This document shows, in pieces, positions 1 through 7,809 of a stretch of DNA of 64,000 nucleotides. The notes below the pieces were generated by a model. The model did no database searches. It had not been told where the DNA came from and saw only the letters and a list, made by a program, of their open reading frames with translations. Source of the stretch: Chloroflexota bacterium. GTDB taxonomy: Bacteria; Chloroflexota; Anaerolineae; Anaerolineales; UBA11579. A program made the translations under genes and the position numbers. The stretch lies in assembly GCA_013112575.1 (NCBI GenBank), contig JABFGG010000004.1, positions 340,213 through 404,212 of the forward strand, given 5' to 3'. Position 1 is the stretch's first letter. Every line of letters begins with the position of its first letter.

Positions 1-12
1 CATTCGCCGCAT
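1..12 (-). CDS. 5' end of a gene leaving the window (M-R-R-M...)
   Basis: Only the first four codons are inside the window. An ATG at position 12 is preceded on the minus strand by AGGAG with 6 nt spacing, which is a good ribosome binding site, and it lies downstream of acpS in the same direction. The product cannot be identified. The gene is inferred only from the start site and its context. Confidence 0.45.
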
Positions 13-43
13 GACACTCTCCTATTGATTTGTAGATAAATAA

Positions 44-60
44 ACCCGAAATGCGGGTTG
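44..60 (-). terminator. Hairpin between acpS and the next gene
   Basis: AACCCG-CATTT-CGGGTT forms a 6-bp stem on the minus strand, about 45 nt past the acpS stop. It is followed by the weakly T-rich TATTTATC. It may be a weak intrinsic terminator or only an intergenic hairpin. Confidence 0.4.
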
Positions 61-104
61 GAATGATTTTTTAGTTTGTTTCTTTAATTACCAGTAAGAG
101 GATG

Positions 105-482
105 TTACTCAGTCCCCATCGCCACTACAAATGCTACGGCATGCTCTCTCGTGTGGCTCAGGCTGAGCGACCAGGTGGTCAGCCCATGTTTGTCGGCCAG
201 TTCCTGCGCTGCGCCGTGCAGTAGCAGTTGTGGTTCTTTGCGGGCCCCGCGCAACACCTCGATCTCTTGCCAGGTGATATCGCCAATGCCTGTACACAGG
301 GTCTTGGCTACAGCTTCTTTGGCCGCATAGCGCACGGCCAGTGAGGTGATGTTGTCGCCGACCTGTTCCAATTCCTTTTCCGTATAGATGCGTTTCAGGA
401 AGCGATCGCCGTGGCGCTCGATGGCGCGTTCCACGCGTTCGCATTCGATCAGGTCAACGCCGGTGAAAAGGGGGGCGGGCAA
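105..482 (-). CDS. acpS: Holo-[acyl-carrier-protein] synthase
   Basis: Transfers 4'-phosphopantetheine from CoA to the serine of apo-ACP, activating fatty-acid synthesis in the cytosol. The protein opens with the AcpS signature GVDLIECERVERAI, which carries the metal-binding Asp, and continues with the second signature RYAAKEAVAKTL. I chose the TTG at 482, not the longer reading frame that runs into the upstream peptidase. AAGGA lies 8 nt upstream of this TTG, the product is then 125 residues (usual for AcpS), and the start falls 4 nt after the peptidase stop at 487. It is therefore likely co-transcribed and coupled to the two M16 peptidase genes upstream. Confidence 0.92.
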   Translation of the reverse strand: MPAPLFTGVDLIECERVERAIERHGDRFLKRIYTEKELEQVGDNITSLAVRYAAKEAVAKTLCTGIGDITWQEIEVLRGARKEPQLLLHGAAQELADKHGLTTWSLSLSHTREHAVAFVVAMGTE

Positions 483-486
483 ATCG

Positions 487-1782
487 CTATTCCTTGGTGG
501 GCCCGGCAATGGCAATAGCCAGCCTGTCAGGGTCGAGATAATTAGCCGCCGCCGCCAGCACATCCTCGCGGGTGATGGCATTGATCAGGTCAGGGTACTG
601 ACGGTAATAGTCCAGCCCCAATTTGTGGCGCTCCAGGTTGAGCAATGCGCCCGCCACGCCACCGTTCGATTCGAGGGACAGCGGCAGACGCCCGATGTAG
701 TTGGCCTGGCTGTCGCTCAGTTCCTCTTCCGTGACCTTTTCCGTCACAAAGCGTTTGACCTCTTGTTTGATCAGGTCTGCGGCTTTTTGTTCATTGCTGG
801 GATCCACTCCAGCCGTCACCGTCCAAGGGGCTGGGCCGATACCACCGCTGACGCTGCTGTAGGCGTAATAAGCTAGTCCCGCCTGCTCGCGTACCACGTC
901 GCCGATGCGGCCCATCAGGCCGAAGCGCCCCAGGATGTTATTGCCCACGGAGGCCGCCAGGAAGTCCGGCGACTTGCGGGCCGGGCCAATGGTGCCCATT
1001 ACCAGGTCAGACTGGCTTTTGCCGGGGATATCCACGCGCTTTTCGACTTGATTTTGTAGTGTCTTGGTAGGTGGTAACTCTGGCACAGGTGGCTGGTCAG
1101 GATTGCTCCAATCGCCCAGCGTGGCTTTGACTTTATCAACCACATCATCCGTATCGATCCCGCCAACAATAGAGAGCACCATGCCTTGTGGCCCATAGTG
1201 CTTTTTGTGGAAAGTGTGCAGGTCGTCAACGCCGATGGCCTGGATGGTTTCGGGGTAACCGTCATCGGGGCGGCTGTAAGGATGGTCTGGGTAGACCAGT
1301 TTGTCAAAAGCTAATGAAGACATGCTGCCAGTATCCTGGGCGCGCATGGCCAGCCCGGTGAGCATCTGCGCTCGCAGCCGCTCGATCTGTTCTTCAGGGA
1401 AGGCGGGTTGGCGCAGGGCTTCGTTGGCCAGGGCCAATAAGAGTTCCAGGTCTTCGACCAGGGCTTTGCCACTGAAACCAGCGGTGTGTGTGCCGCCACT
1501 GAAGCCCAGGCTGGCTCCCGCCGATTCCAGGTCGTCATAAATGGTTTGGAAATCGCGCTGGCCGGTGCCGCGCATTAATGAGGATGCCACAAAATCGGCC
1601 AGTCCCAGTTTTTCGTCGCTGTCGAACAGGCTGCCTGCCGGTAAATAGCCCTGTATGACCACCGAGCCGCTGGTGGGGTTGGCGCGGCTGAGGATCGTGA
1701 TACCGTTGTCGAGTTCAACGCGGATGATGTCGTCGGGGCCGGGGATGGCCTGGCGGGCAGTTTGGTCCATGGTGGCGCTCAT
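487..1782 (-). CDS. M16 family peptidase-like protein, zinc site missing
   Basis: An M16 (insulinase/processing peptidase) fold protein of 431 residues. It has no HxxEH motif where the zinc site should be. It keeps the C-terminal-half M16 feature, an Arg/Tyr segment (VREQAGLAYYAY) preceded by the GRFGLMGRIGD stretch, that normally contacts substrate. This pattern is typical of the non-catalytic partner in two-subunit M16 peptidases. Its ATG overlaps the stop of the upstream M16 gene by 4 nt (ATGA), so the two are probably translated in equal amounts and form a heterodimer. No signal peptide is visible. The substrate is unknown. Confidence 0.85.
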   Translation of the reverse strand: MSATMDQTARQAIPGPDDIIRVELDNGITILSRANPTSGSVVIQGYLPAGSLFDSDEKLGLADFVASSLMRGTGQRDFQTIYDDLESAGASLGFSGGTHTAGFSGKALVEDLELLLALANEALRQPAFPEEQIERLRAQMLTGLAMRAQDTGSMSSLAFDKLVYPDHPYSRPDDGYPETIQAIGVDDLHTFHKKHYGPQGMVLSIVGGIDTDDVVDKVKATLGDWSNPDQPPVPELPPTKTLQNQVEKRVDIPGKSQSDLVMGTIGPARKSPDFLAASVGNNILGRFGLMGRIGDVVREQAGLAYYAYSSVSGGIGPAPWTVTAGVDPSNEQKAADLIKQEVKRFVTEKVTEEELSDSQANYIGRLPLSLESNGGVAGALLNLERHKLGLDYYRQYPDLINAITREDVLAAAANYLDPDRLAIAIAGPTKE

Positions 1783-3062
1783 GCTGCCCCTCCGGTGGGC
1801 TGGTACACGCCCAGTGTGCGGTTGGCGGGCCGCAGATATTCCTGCGCAGCGCGCTGCACGTCTTCAGGCGTCACTGCCGCCAGCTTGTCGATGTAATTGA
1901 GGAACCAGTCGTAATCGTCGAACATCTCGGCAAAGCCTAGCCAGAAAGCCTGGTTGGTAATGCTTTCACTGCCGTAGGCAAACAGGGCGCGGGCCTGTTT
2001 GACGGCGCGAGCGATCTCCTCGGCGCTGGGGATCTCATCCTGCACCTGGGCGATCTGTTCATCGTAGGCAGCAATGAGCTCATCTGCGCTGCGTTCGGGA
2101 TGCACGGTCATGGTCACGCTATATAAGAATGGTTCGATGGTTGCCAGCAGGCCGCCATTGACGCTGACCGCCAGCTCCTTCTCGACCAGCTCGCGGTATA
2201 GGCGGGAAGTCTTATTGGAAATGCCCCCGCCAAACATGTTGAGATTGCTGGGGCCATTCAGTAAACTGTCCAGTACGGTCAGCGCATAAAAATCGGGGTG
2301 CTTGCCCTCTGGTGCCCGGTAAGCTATTTTCACGAAGGTGGTTTCGCCAGGGCCTTCCACGGTCAAACGTCGTTCACCGCTTTGGTCTGGTTCGTCTCTA
2401 CCTACGCGCGGTGGCTCGTTGCCTGCCGGGATAGGCTCAAATAACTCTTTGACACGCCCCAACATCTGATCGGAGTCAAAAGCCCCCGCAATAGCCAGCA
2501 CGGCGTTGTTGGGCACGTAATAACTTTTGTAATGCTTGTAGAGGTCGTCGCGGCTCATGTTCTCCAGGTCTACCATGTCACCGATGACTTCGTGGTGATA
2601 GGAATGCACCCGGAAAGCGGCCGCCTGGATCTCTTCGTCCAGCAGGAAGAGGGGGTGGTTCTCATTGCCCTGCCGTTCGGAGATGATCACCGTGCGTTCG
2701 GAAGCCACCTCTTCGGGATCGAAGATGCTGTTGGCCATGCGGTCGGCTTCCAGGCGCAATGCCAGGTCGATCTTGTCAGCGGGCATCGTTTCAAAATAAG
2801 CCGTCCAATCGATGTAGGTCATGGCGTTCCACACGCCGCCCTCGCGGGAAATGGCTTTGTCCAGCACATTGGCGGGAAACTCGGGTGTGCCTTTGAACTG
2901 CATGTGCTCGACCCAATGGGACACCCCGGTGATGCCGGGGCGTTCGTCGCGTGAACCCACGCGATACCACAGCCAATGGCTGATGATGGGGGCGGTGTGG
3001 ATCTCTTTGAGCAACACCGTGAGGCCATTGCTGAGTGTATGTTTGCTGTAACTAGTTGTCAT
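1779..3062 (-). CDS. M16 family zinc peptidase, catalytic subunit
   Basis: A predicted metallopeptidase of 427 residues. It carries the inverted zinc motif H49-W-V-E52-H53 within GVSHWVEHMQFKGT, as in insulinase and mitochondrial processing peptidase beta-type subunits. The helix with the third ligand Glu (LEADRM region) follows about 75 residues later. The start is placed at the ATG at 3062. A TTG 18 nt upstream is in frame, but its only SD-like sequence directly abuts it. The gene is coupled by a 4-nt overlap to the downstream non-catalytic M16 gene, and acpS follows. No signal peptide is apparent, so it probably acts on peptides in the cytoplasm. Confidence 0.88.
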   Translation of the reverse strand: MTTSYSKHTLSNGLTVLLKEIHTAPIISHWLWYRVGSRDERPGITGVSHWVEHMQFKGTPEFPANVLDKAISREGGVWNAMTYIDWTAYFETMPADKIDLALRLEADRMANSIFDPEEVASERTVIISERQGNENHPLFLLDEEIQAAAFRVHSYHHEVIGDMVDLENMSRDDLYKHYKSYYVPNNAVLAIAGAFDSDQMLGRVKELFEPIPAGNEPPRVGRDEPDQSGERRLTVEGPGETTFVKIAYRAPEGKHPDFYALTVLDSLLNGPSNLNMFGGGISNKTSRLYRELVEKELAVSVNGGLLATIEPFLYSVTMTVHPERSADELIAAYDEQIAQVQDEIPSAEEIARAVKQARALFAYGSESITNQAFWLGFAEMFDDYDWFLNYIDKLAAVTPEDVQRAAQEYLRPANRTLGVYQPTGGAA

Positions 3063-3207
3063 GTAAATCGGAGCTCTCAACCTCTAAGATAATTTATTGT
3101 ACCGCACACGGAAAGGCGGCTTTTGAGTGTCCTCTAACATAACACTCGTTCTCGGAAAAGTTGCCTTCAGAACGGGATTTTTGTAAAAGATTAAGATTAA
3201 TCAAATG

Positions 3208-3235
3208 TTGGACAAAACTTAGACAATTCTAATGT
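3208..3235 (+). promoter_or_regulatory. Possible sigma-70 promoter for the FAS1 lipoprotein
   Basis: TTGGAC (3208-3213) and TAATGT (3230-3235) are separated by 16 nt in an AT-rich stretch about 85 nt before the FAS1 start. Other pairings in this AT-rich region are possible, so this is only a candidate. Confidence 0.3.
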
Positions 3236-3319
3236 AAAATCTGTGCAAAACATGATATTATCTCACCAGTTCAAAATTTTACTGGTGCCAAAAAAGGTGC
3301 CCAATTTCGGAGGAACAAC

Positions 3320-4720
3320 ATGAAGAAGTTTTTACCCCTTTCCCTGCTGCTCGTTTTTGCGCTTATCCTGGCAGCCTGTGGCAGCGCCCCCGCCACAGAA
3401 GCCCCCGTGGCTGAGGAACCGGCTGTTGAAGAAGAGCCGATGGAAGAACCGATGGAAGAAGAGATGGCCAGCATTGTGGACATCGCCGTCGGTGATGAGC
3501 GCTTCAGCACACTCGTGACGGCGCTTACAGAAGCCGGCCTGGTAGAAGCCTTGCAAGGCGAAGGCCCCTTCACAGTATTCGCCCCCACGGATGACGCTTT
3601 TGCCGCTCTGCCCGAAGGCGCTTTGGAAGGTCTTTTGGCTGACACCGATGCCCTCAGCAACGTTCTGCTGTACCACGTTGTAGAAGGTAAGGTCCTGGCT
3701 GCTGACGTGGTTGGCCTGGATGGTGTAGATGTTGAAACGCTTTCCGGCGACACTGTTGCCGTGAGTGTGGATGGTGATTCTGTTCAGATCAATGACTCCA
3801 ACGTGATCATCACAGACATCGAGGCTTCTAATGGCGTGATCCACGTGATCGATGCGGTATTGCTCCCTGGCGCTGAAGAGGCCATGGATGATATGGAAGA
3901 AATGACAGAGACCATCGTAGACATCGCTGTGGCTGATGAGAACTTCAGCACGCTGGTGACCGCTCTGTCAGAAGCTGGTTTGGTAGAAGCCCTGCAGGGT
4001 GAAGGCCCCTTCACCGTGTTTGCCCCCACCAATGACGCCTTTGCAGCTTTACCTGAAGGTGCTTTGGATAGCTTGCTGGCTGACACCGATGCTTTGAGCA
4101 ACGTGCTCTTGTTCCACGTAGCGGAAGGCAAGTTCCTTGCTGAAGACGTAGTGGCTGCTTCCGGCCAGACTATCGGTATGCTCAATGGTCAGTACGCCCA
4201 GATCCTGGCTGAAGATGGTGTCACCATCGCTGGTGCCCCGGTCAGAGTCACGGACATCCAGGCTGCCAATGGTGTTATCCACGTGATCGACGCTGTTATG
4301 CTCCCGCCTGAGTCGCAGACCATCGCCGACGTTGTGGTTGCTGATAGTCGCTTCAGCACCTTGCTGGCCGCAGTAGATGCCGCCGGCCTGGTCCCCACGC
4401 TCTCTGGCGAAGGCAGCTTCACAGTCTTTGCCCCCACGGATGATGCTTTTGCCGCCCTCCCCGAAGGCACGCTTGACGGCCTACTGGCTGACATCGATGC
4501 CCTGACCGGCGTGTTGCTTTACCACGTGCTGGATGGCGAGGTATTGGCCGAGACCGTCGTGACCCTGGATGGTGAAGAAGTAGCCACGCTCAACGGCGCC
4601 AACATCACCATCAGCATTGATGGCGACTCCGTCAAGGTCAATGATGCCAATGTGATTATCACAGACATCCAGACCGATAACGGCGTGATCCACGTGATCG
4701 ATGCAGTCTTGGTTCCCTAA
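3320..4720 (+). CDS. Lipoprotein with three fasciclin (FAS1) domains
   Basis: A surface adhesion-type lipoprotein of 466 residues. A signal peptide ends in the lipobox LAAC (Cys20), followed by a Glu/Pro-rich spacer to about residue 50. Three FAS1 domains follow at roughly 53-190, 195-328 and 333-466. Each has the H1 motif (FTVFAPTDDAFAALPEG type) and ends with the H2 motif GVIHVIDAVLLP. The domains are so alike that the DNA itself forms a threefold tandem repeat, which suggests recent internal duplication. GGAGG lies 6 nt before the ATG. It is a monocistronic gene closed by a strong terminator. FAS1 proteins mediate cell-cell or matrix contact. The ligand here is unknown. Confidence 0.93.
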   Translation: MKKFLPLSLLLVFALILAACGSAPATEAPVAEEPAVEEEPMEEPMEEEMASIVDIAVGDERFSTLVTALTEAGLVEALQGEGPFTVFAPTDDAFAALPEGALEGLLADTDALSNVLLYHVVEGKVLAADVVGLDGVDVETLSGDTVAVSVDGDSVQINDSNVIITDIEASNGVIHVIDAVLLPGAEEAMDDMEEMTETIVDIAVADENFSTLVTALSEAGLVEALQGEGPFTVFAPTNDAFAALPEGALDSLLADTDALSNVLLFHVAEGKFLAEDVVAASGQTIGMLNGQYAQILAEDGVTIAGAPVRVTDIQAANGVIHVIDAVMLPPESQTIADVVVADSRFSTLLAAVDAAGLVPTLSGEGSFTVFAPTDDAFAALPEGTLDGLLADIDALTGVLLYHVLDGEVLAETVVTLDGEEVATLNGANITISIDGDSVKVNDANVIITDIQTDNGVIHVIDAVLVP

Positions 4721-4789
4721 GAAGGTTTTTTATCCGAGTGAAGCTGGCAGGTGAACAAAGCTTATCGTTAGACTGCCAGCCTAACTAAC

Positions 4790-4823
4790 AAGAGCGGCTC
4801 AATTCGAGCCGCTCTTTGTTTTT
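4790..4823 (+). terminator. Intrinsic terminator after the FAS1 gene
   Basis: A perfect 11-bp stem (AAGAGCGGCTC / GAGCCGCTCTT) with an AATTC loop, followed by TGTTTTTC. Confidence 0.92.
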
Positions 4824-4833
4824 CATTAAAGAG

Positions 4834-4857
4834 TAGGGGCCGGTTTCAAACCGGCCC
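4834..4857. repeat. TAGGGGC-type palindrome, copy 1
   Basis: GGGCCGGTTT-C-AAACCGGCCC is a perfect 10-bp inverted repeat (4837-4857) with the lead-in TAG. It sits between convergent genes and may add termination for either strand. It resembles the palindromes at 28771 and 36198. Confidence 0.6.
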
Positions 4858-4878
4858 TTTCTTTATAAACGTGGCACT

Positions 4879-5532
4879 TCAGGCCAGGGGGATAACGTAA
4901 AACAGGACCGCGAAAAAGTGCAGCAAACTCCCTGTCAGCACAAATAAATGCCAGATGGCATGATGGTAAGGTAACTTGCGCCACACGTAGAAGATGATGC
5001 CACCGGTGTAAGCCAGGCCGCCAAGCAGTAAAAGCAAGAGACCCCCGGCGGCAACTGTAGCTAACATGGGTTTGATAGCCACCACTACAAGCCAGCCCAT
5101 GCCAGCGTATAAGATGATGGACAAAAAAGACCACTTCTTCAGCATGGTCACCTTAAAAACGATGCCCAGGGCTGCCAGCCCCCACACCACCCCGAAGATC
5201 GTCCAGCCCCACACGCCCCGCAGGTTGACCAATGTGAACGGTGTGTACGTCCCGGCGATCAGCAGGAAGATAGCCGAATGGTCCAGCACGCGCAGCACGC
5301 TCTTGGCACGCGGCAGTTGTATGCTGTGGTACAGCGTGGATGAGGTGTACAAAAGGATCAGGCTGGCTCCAAAAATGCTCACGCCCACAATGTGCCAGGC
5401 GTTGCCAAACACGCTGGCAAAGGCCGTCAGCACAGCCAGGCCACCAATTGATAGGACAATGCCAACAGCATGCGTAATGCTGTTGGCAATTTCTTCGCCC
5501 AAACTGTAGCGGGGCAATTCACTGGAGTTCAT
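4879..5532 (-). CDS. Hemolysin III / PAQR-family membrane protein
   Basis: A seven-helix integral membrane protein of 217 residues in the hemolysin III (YqfA/TrhA) branch of the PAQR superfamily. Family landmarks are EEIANSITHAVG at the N-terminus, LYHS, LDHSAIFLLIAGTYTPF and the C-terminal HAIWHLFVLTGSLLHFF. They supply the conserved Ser, Asp and His residues thought to bind zinc. The ATG at 5532 fits the family's usual N-terminus. A longer in-frame start (up to 5583) would overlap the upstream gene and lacks support, although no strong SD precedes 5532 either. The role of bacterial members is poorly known, and the name hemolysin is historical. Confidence 0.9.
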   Translation of the reverse strand: MNSSELPRYSLGEEIANSITHAVGIVLSIGGLAVLTAFASVFGNAWHIVGVSIFGASLILLYTSSTLYHSIQLPRAKSVLRVLDHSAIFLLIAGTYTPFTLVNLRGVWGWTIFGVVWGLAALGIVFKVTMLKKWSFLSIILYAGMGWLVVVAIKPMLATVAAGGLLLLLLGGLAYTGGIIFYVWRKLPYHHAIWHLFVLTGSLLHFFAVLFYVIPLA

Positions 5533-5557
5533 AATCAGCGATTCTAACACCCTAAGC

Positions 5558-5917
5558 TTAATCTTGGCCTTGTTTGCCTCCATTGCTACGAGATAGCTTT
5601 GGACCGATCACGGCGATTCCCAGGACAGCTACCCCAATGATGCCAATCGTGCTGAAGATGCCGCCAAGCCCCTCGCCGCCTTCAAAGTCATCATCTTCGC
5701 CATCTTCCCCACTTTCCCCCTCTTCATCTTCATGTTCTTCACCCTCATCGTCTTCGCCGTCGAAAAAGCCGTATTCGTTTTCGTCATTTTCGCTTTCACC
5801 GGCAAAGGCCAGGGCTGGTGTGTTTTGGGCCAGGGCATACACCCCGCCGAAGATCAGCCCGATTACGAGGGTCACCACGATCAATCCAGTGACCCAATGA
5901 TTGAATATTTTTTTCAT
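5558..5917 (-). CDS. Small membrane protein with a strongly acidic loop
   Basis: A protein of 119 residues of no family I recognise. Residues 8-32 form an N-terminal signal anchor or signal peptide. Residues about 40-78 are almost entirely Asp, Glu and Gly. A hydrophobic helix follows (IFSTIGIIGVAVLGIAVIG), then a short basic tail. GGAGA lies 5 nt before the ATG at 5917. It sits between a haem-type DUF4405 membrane gene upstream and hemolysin III downstream, all in the same direction. The acidic loop, probably on the outer face, could bind cations. That is inference. Confidence 0.75.
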   Translation of the reverse strand: MKKIFNHWVTGLIVVTLVIGLIFGGVYALAQNTPALAFAGESENDENEYGFFDGEDDEGEEHEDEEGESGEDGEDDDFEGGEGLGGIFSTIGIIGVAVLGIAVIGPKLSRSNGGKQGQD

Positions 5918-5948
5918 GATTTTCTCCTTCAGTGATTGATGAGTTGTT

Positions 5949-6461
5949 TTAGCGATCCTTCGCAGGGACTGTAATTGCATTGGGAATCGCTTTTTTGCTT
6001 TTGTTACTTTGCATCATTGGCTGCACGATGTAACGCTTGACTGCATTCATGATCCAATGCCAGTGCAGTGCGATGTGCAATGCCACCAGGCCGATGACCA
6101 GATTGGTGGATAGGTGGTGCAAGCCCTCCCACAGGCCGCCTCCCGGGCTGGCTAAGCCCAGCGTTGCCATCACACTTTCTGAGATCATCAGGCCGCTGCC
6201 GATCACGGTTGTGAACGACACCAGTAAGCCCAAGTTCAGCAGGTAGTTGATGCGCGCCTGCCGGGCCAGTTTGCCAAAGAAGCGCTGGGTCGTCGCCACC
6301 ACCCATTTCCAGTGTAGTAGCAAATGCACCATTAAGGCCCCGCCCAGGGCGATGCCCAGCCATTCGTGGATGGTCTGCCCGGTAGCTTCCTGTGCTACCG
6401 CTAGCAGAAACGCGGCTGCGATACCGACATCGATCAGTAGATTCTTTTTGGTTTGATTCAT
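5949..6461 (-). CDS. DUF4405 / cytochrome b561-like membrane protein
   Basis: A four-helix membrane protein of 170 residues with histidines placed in the helices as in DUF4405 and small cytochrome b-type proteins: HEW near residue 34, HLLLHW near 47, HHLS, and HIALHWHW in the last helix. These would suit two b haems, but haem binding is inferred. The start at ATG 6461 follows AAGGAG by 7 nt, and an earlier in-frame GTG is less well placed. It heads a short minus-strand cluster with the acidic membrane protein and hemolysin III. Confidence 0.82.
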   Translation of the reverse strand: MNQTKKNLLIDVGIAAAFLLAVAQEATGQTIHEWLGIALGGALMVHLLLHWKWVVATTQRFFGKLARQARINYLLNLGLLVSFTTVIGSGLMISESVMATLGLASPGGGLWEGLHHLSTNLVIGLVALHIALHWHWIMNAVKRYIVQPMMQSNKSKKAIPNAITVPAKDR

Positions 6462-6624
6462 ACTCACTCTCCTTGAAGCTCGACATTGCAGGCAGGATAC
6501 AAATCAAATCTGGGTTTCGAATGGAAAAGATGTGGAGAAATTCTGGAGACGATTAAATACAGATAAACTTTGACTTATGATGCGTTTACTCTCTACTTGT
6601 AACGCTTTCACTTCCAGCCTGAGC

Positions 6625-6637
6625 TATACTTCTACAA
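6625..6637 (+). promoter_or_regulatory. Leaderless -10 element of thrC
   Basis: TATACT (6625-6630) ends exactly 6 nt before the ATG at 6637, so transcription should start at or next to the A of ATG. There is no SD and no good -35. It is one of six such arrangements in the window. Confidence 0.6.
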
Positions 6638-7803
6638 TGGAAACTTACACCAGCCACTTCACACGCCTCGTCTGCCCCGAATGCGGCAACCCCTTCGATG
6701 CAACCGTTTTGCAGACCTTTTGCCACGATTGCATGTCGCCCATTCTGGCCGAGTATGACCTCGAACGCCTGGGTGAAAAGCTCACCCCAGCCGAATTGCG
6801 CTCACGTCCCAAAGGCTTGTGGCGCTGGAGTGAGTTGCTGCCTGTACAGCAGGCGCAATATCGCCTGACTTTGGGTGAGGGTGATACCCCTCTACTGGCT
6901 GCACCACACCTGGGTGCTTCCATTGGCCTCAAAAACCTCTATATTAAGGACGAATCCAGTAATCCCACTGCCACTTTTAAAGCGCGTGGCCTCGTCATGG
7001 CCGTGGCGCGTGCCGTTGAATTGGGCGTTGAAGAATTCGTCATCCCTACGGCAGGCAATGCTGGTGGGGCGCTGGCGGCATATGCTGCCGCGGCGGGTAA
7101 AGCCTCGCACGTCTACATGCCGCAAGACGCGCCCAATATTAATCAGGTGGAGGTGCGTGCATTGGGTGCTGACCTGCAATTGGTGGAAGGCCTCATCACC
7201 GATGCTGGCAGATTAGCAGGACAAGCGCGTGATGAGCACGGCTGGTTCGACGTTTCCACCTTCAAAGAGCCTTATCGTGCTGAAGGCAAAAAGACCATGG
7301 GCCTCGAGCTGGCTGAAGATTTTGACTACGAACTGCCCGACGTGGTCGTTTATCCCACGGGAGGTGGTACCGGTCTGGTGGGCATGTGGAAAGCCTTTGA
7401 CGAGTTGGAAAAGCTGGGTTGGATTGGCTCCCAGCGCCCGCGCATGGTCAGTGTGCAGGCGGCGGGATGTGCTCCTATCGTACGCGCTTTCGAAACCGGT
7501 GCAGAACGGGCCGAACCCTGGGAAGACGCCCACACGCATGCTTCGGGCTTGCGTGTTCCTGTAGCCTTTGCCGACCGTTTGATCTTGCGGGCATTACGCG
7601 AAAGTCAGGGCACGGCGGTAGCCGTACGTGATGAAGATATCAGGGCGGCAGAGGCTGAAATGGCGCAAAAAACAGGCATTTTTGCCGCTCCTGAGGGCGC
7701 CGCCACCTGGGCGGCTGCCAAACATTTGTTCGGGGGTGGCTGGATCGACCCGGATGCCCGCGTGGTATTATTTAATACGGGCAGCGGGTTAAAATATATT
7801 TAG
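6637..7803 (+). CDS. thrC: Threonine synthase (PLP-dependent)
   Basis: Converts O-phosphohomoserine to threonine, the last step of threonine synthesis. The product is 388 residues. The N-terminus carries a zinc-ribbon-like CPEC...CHDC pair, common in this subgroup. The PLP-binding lysine is K115 in SNPTATFKARG, followed by the PTAGNAGGALAAYA substrate/PLP loop and the Gly-rich phosphate-binding YPTGGGTGLVG. I start at the ATG at 6637, where the domain begins. The frame is open 60 nt further upstream, but the -10 box lies in that stretch, so the mRNA is probably leaderless. A histidine kinase gene follows 6 nt after its stop. Other fold-type II PLP enzymes (threonine dehydratase) are less likely given the zinc ribbon and the overall match. 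Confidence 0.85.
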   Translation: METYTSHFTRLVCPECGNPFDATVLQTFCHDCMSPILAEYDLERLGEKLTPAELRSRPKGLWRWSELLPVQQAQYRLTLGEGDTPLLAAPHLGASIGLKNLYIKDESSNPTATFKARGLVMAVARAVELGVEEFVIPTAGNAGGALAAYAAAAGKASHVYMPQDAPNINQVEVRALGADLQLVEGLITDAGRLAGQARDEHGWFDVSTFKEPYRAEGKKTMGLELAEDFDYELPDVVVYPTGGGTGLVGMWKAFDELEKLGWIGSQRPRMVSVQAAGCAPIVRAFETGAERAEPWEDAHTHASGLRVPVAFADRLILRALRESQGTAVAVRDEDIRAAEAEMAQKTGIFAAPEGAATWAAAKHLFGGGWIDPDARVVLFNTGSGLKYI

Positions 7804-7809
7804 AGGTAT

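Noticed and set aside
3271..4693. Several long open frames antisense to the FAS1 gene
   Set aside because: They mirror the threefold repeat of the real gene, have Ser/Ala/Lys-rich composition, no SD and no domain.
5574..5900. Ser/Pro-rich open frame opposite the acidic-loop gene
   Set aside because: The Ser/Pro runs are the complement of Glu/Asp codons, and there is no SD or start context.
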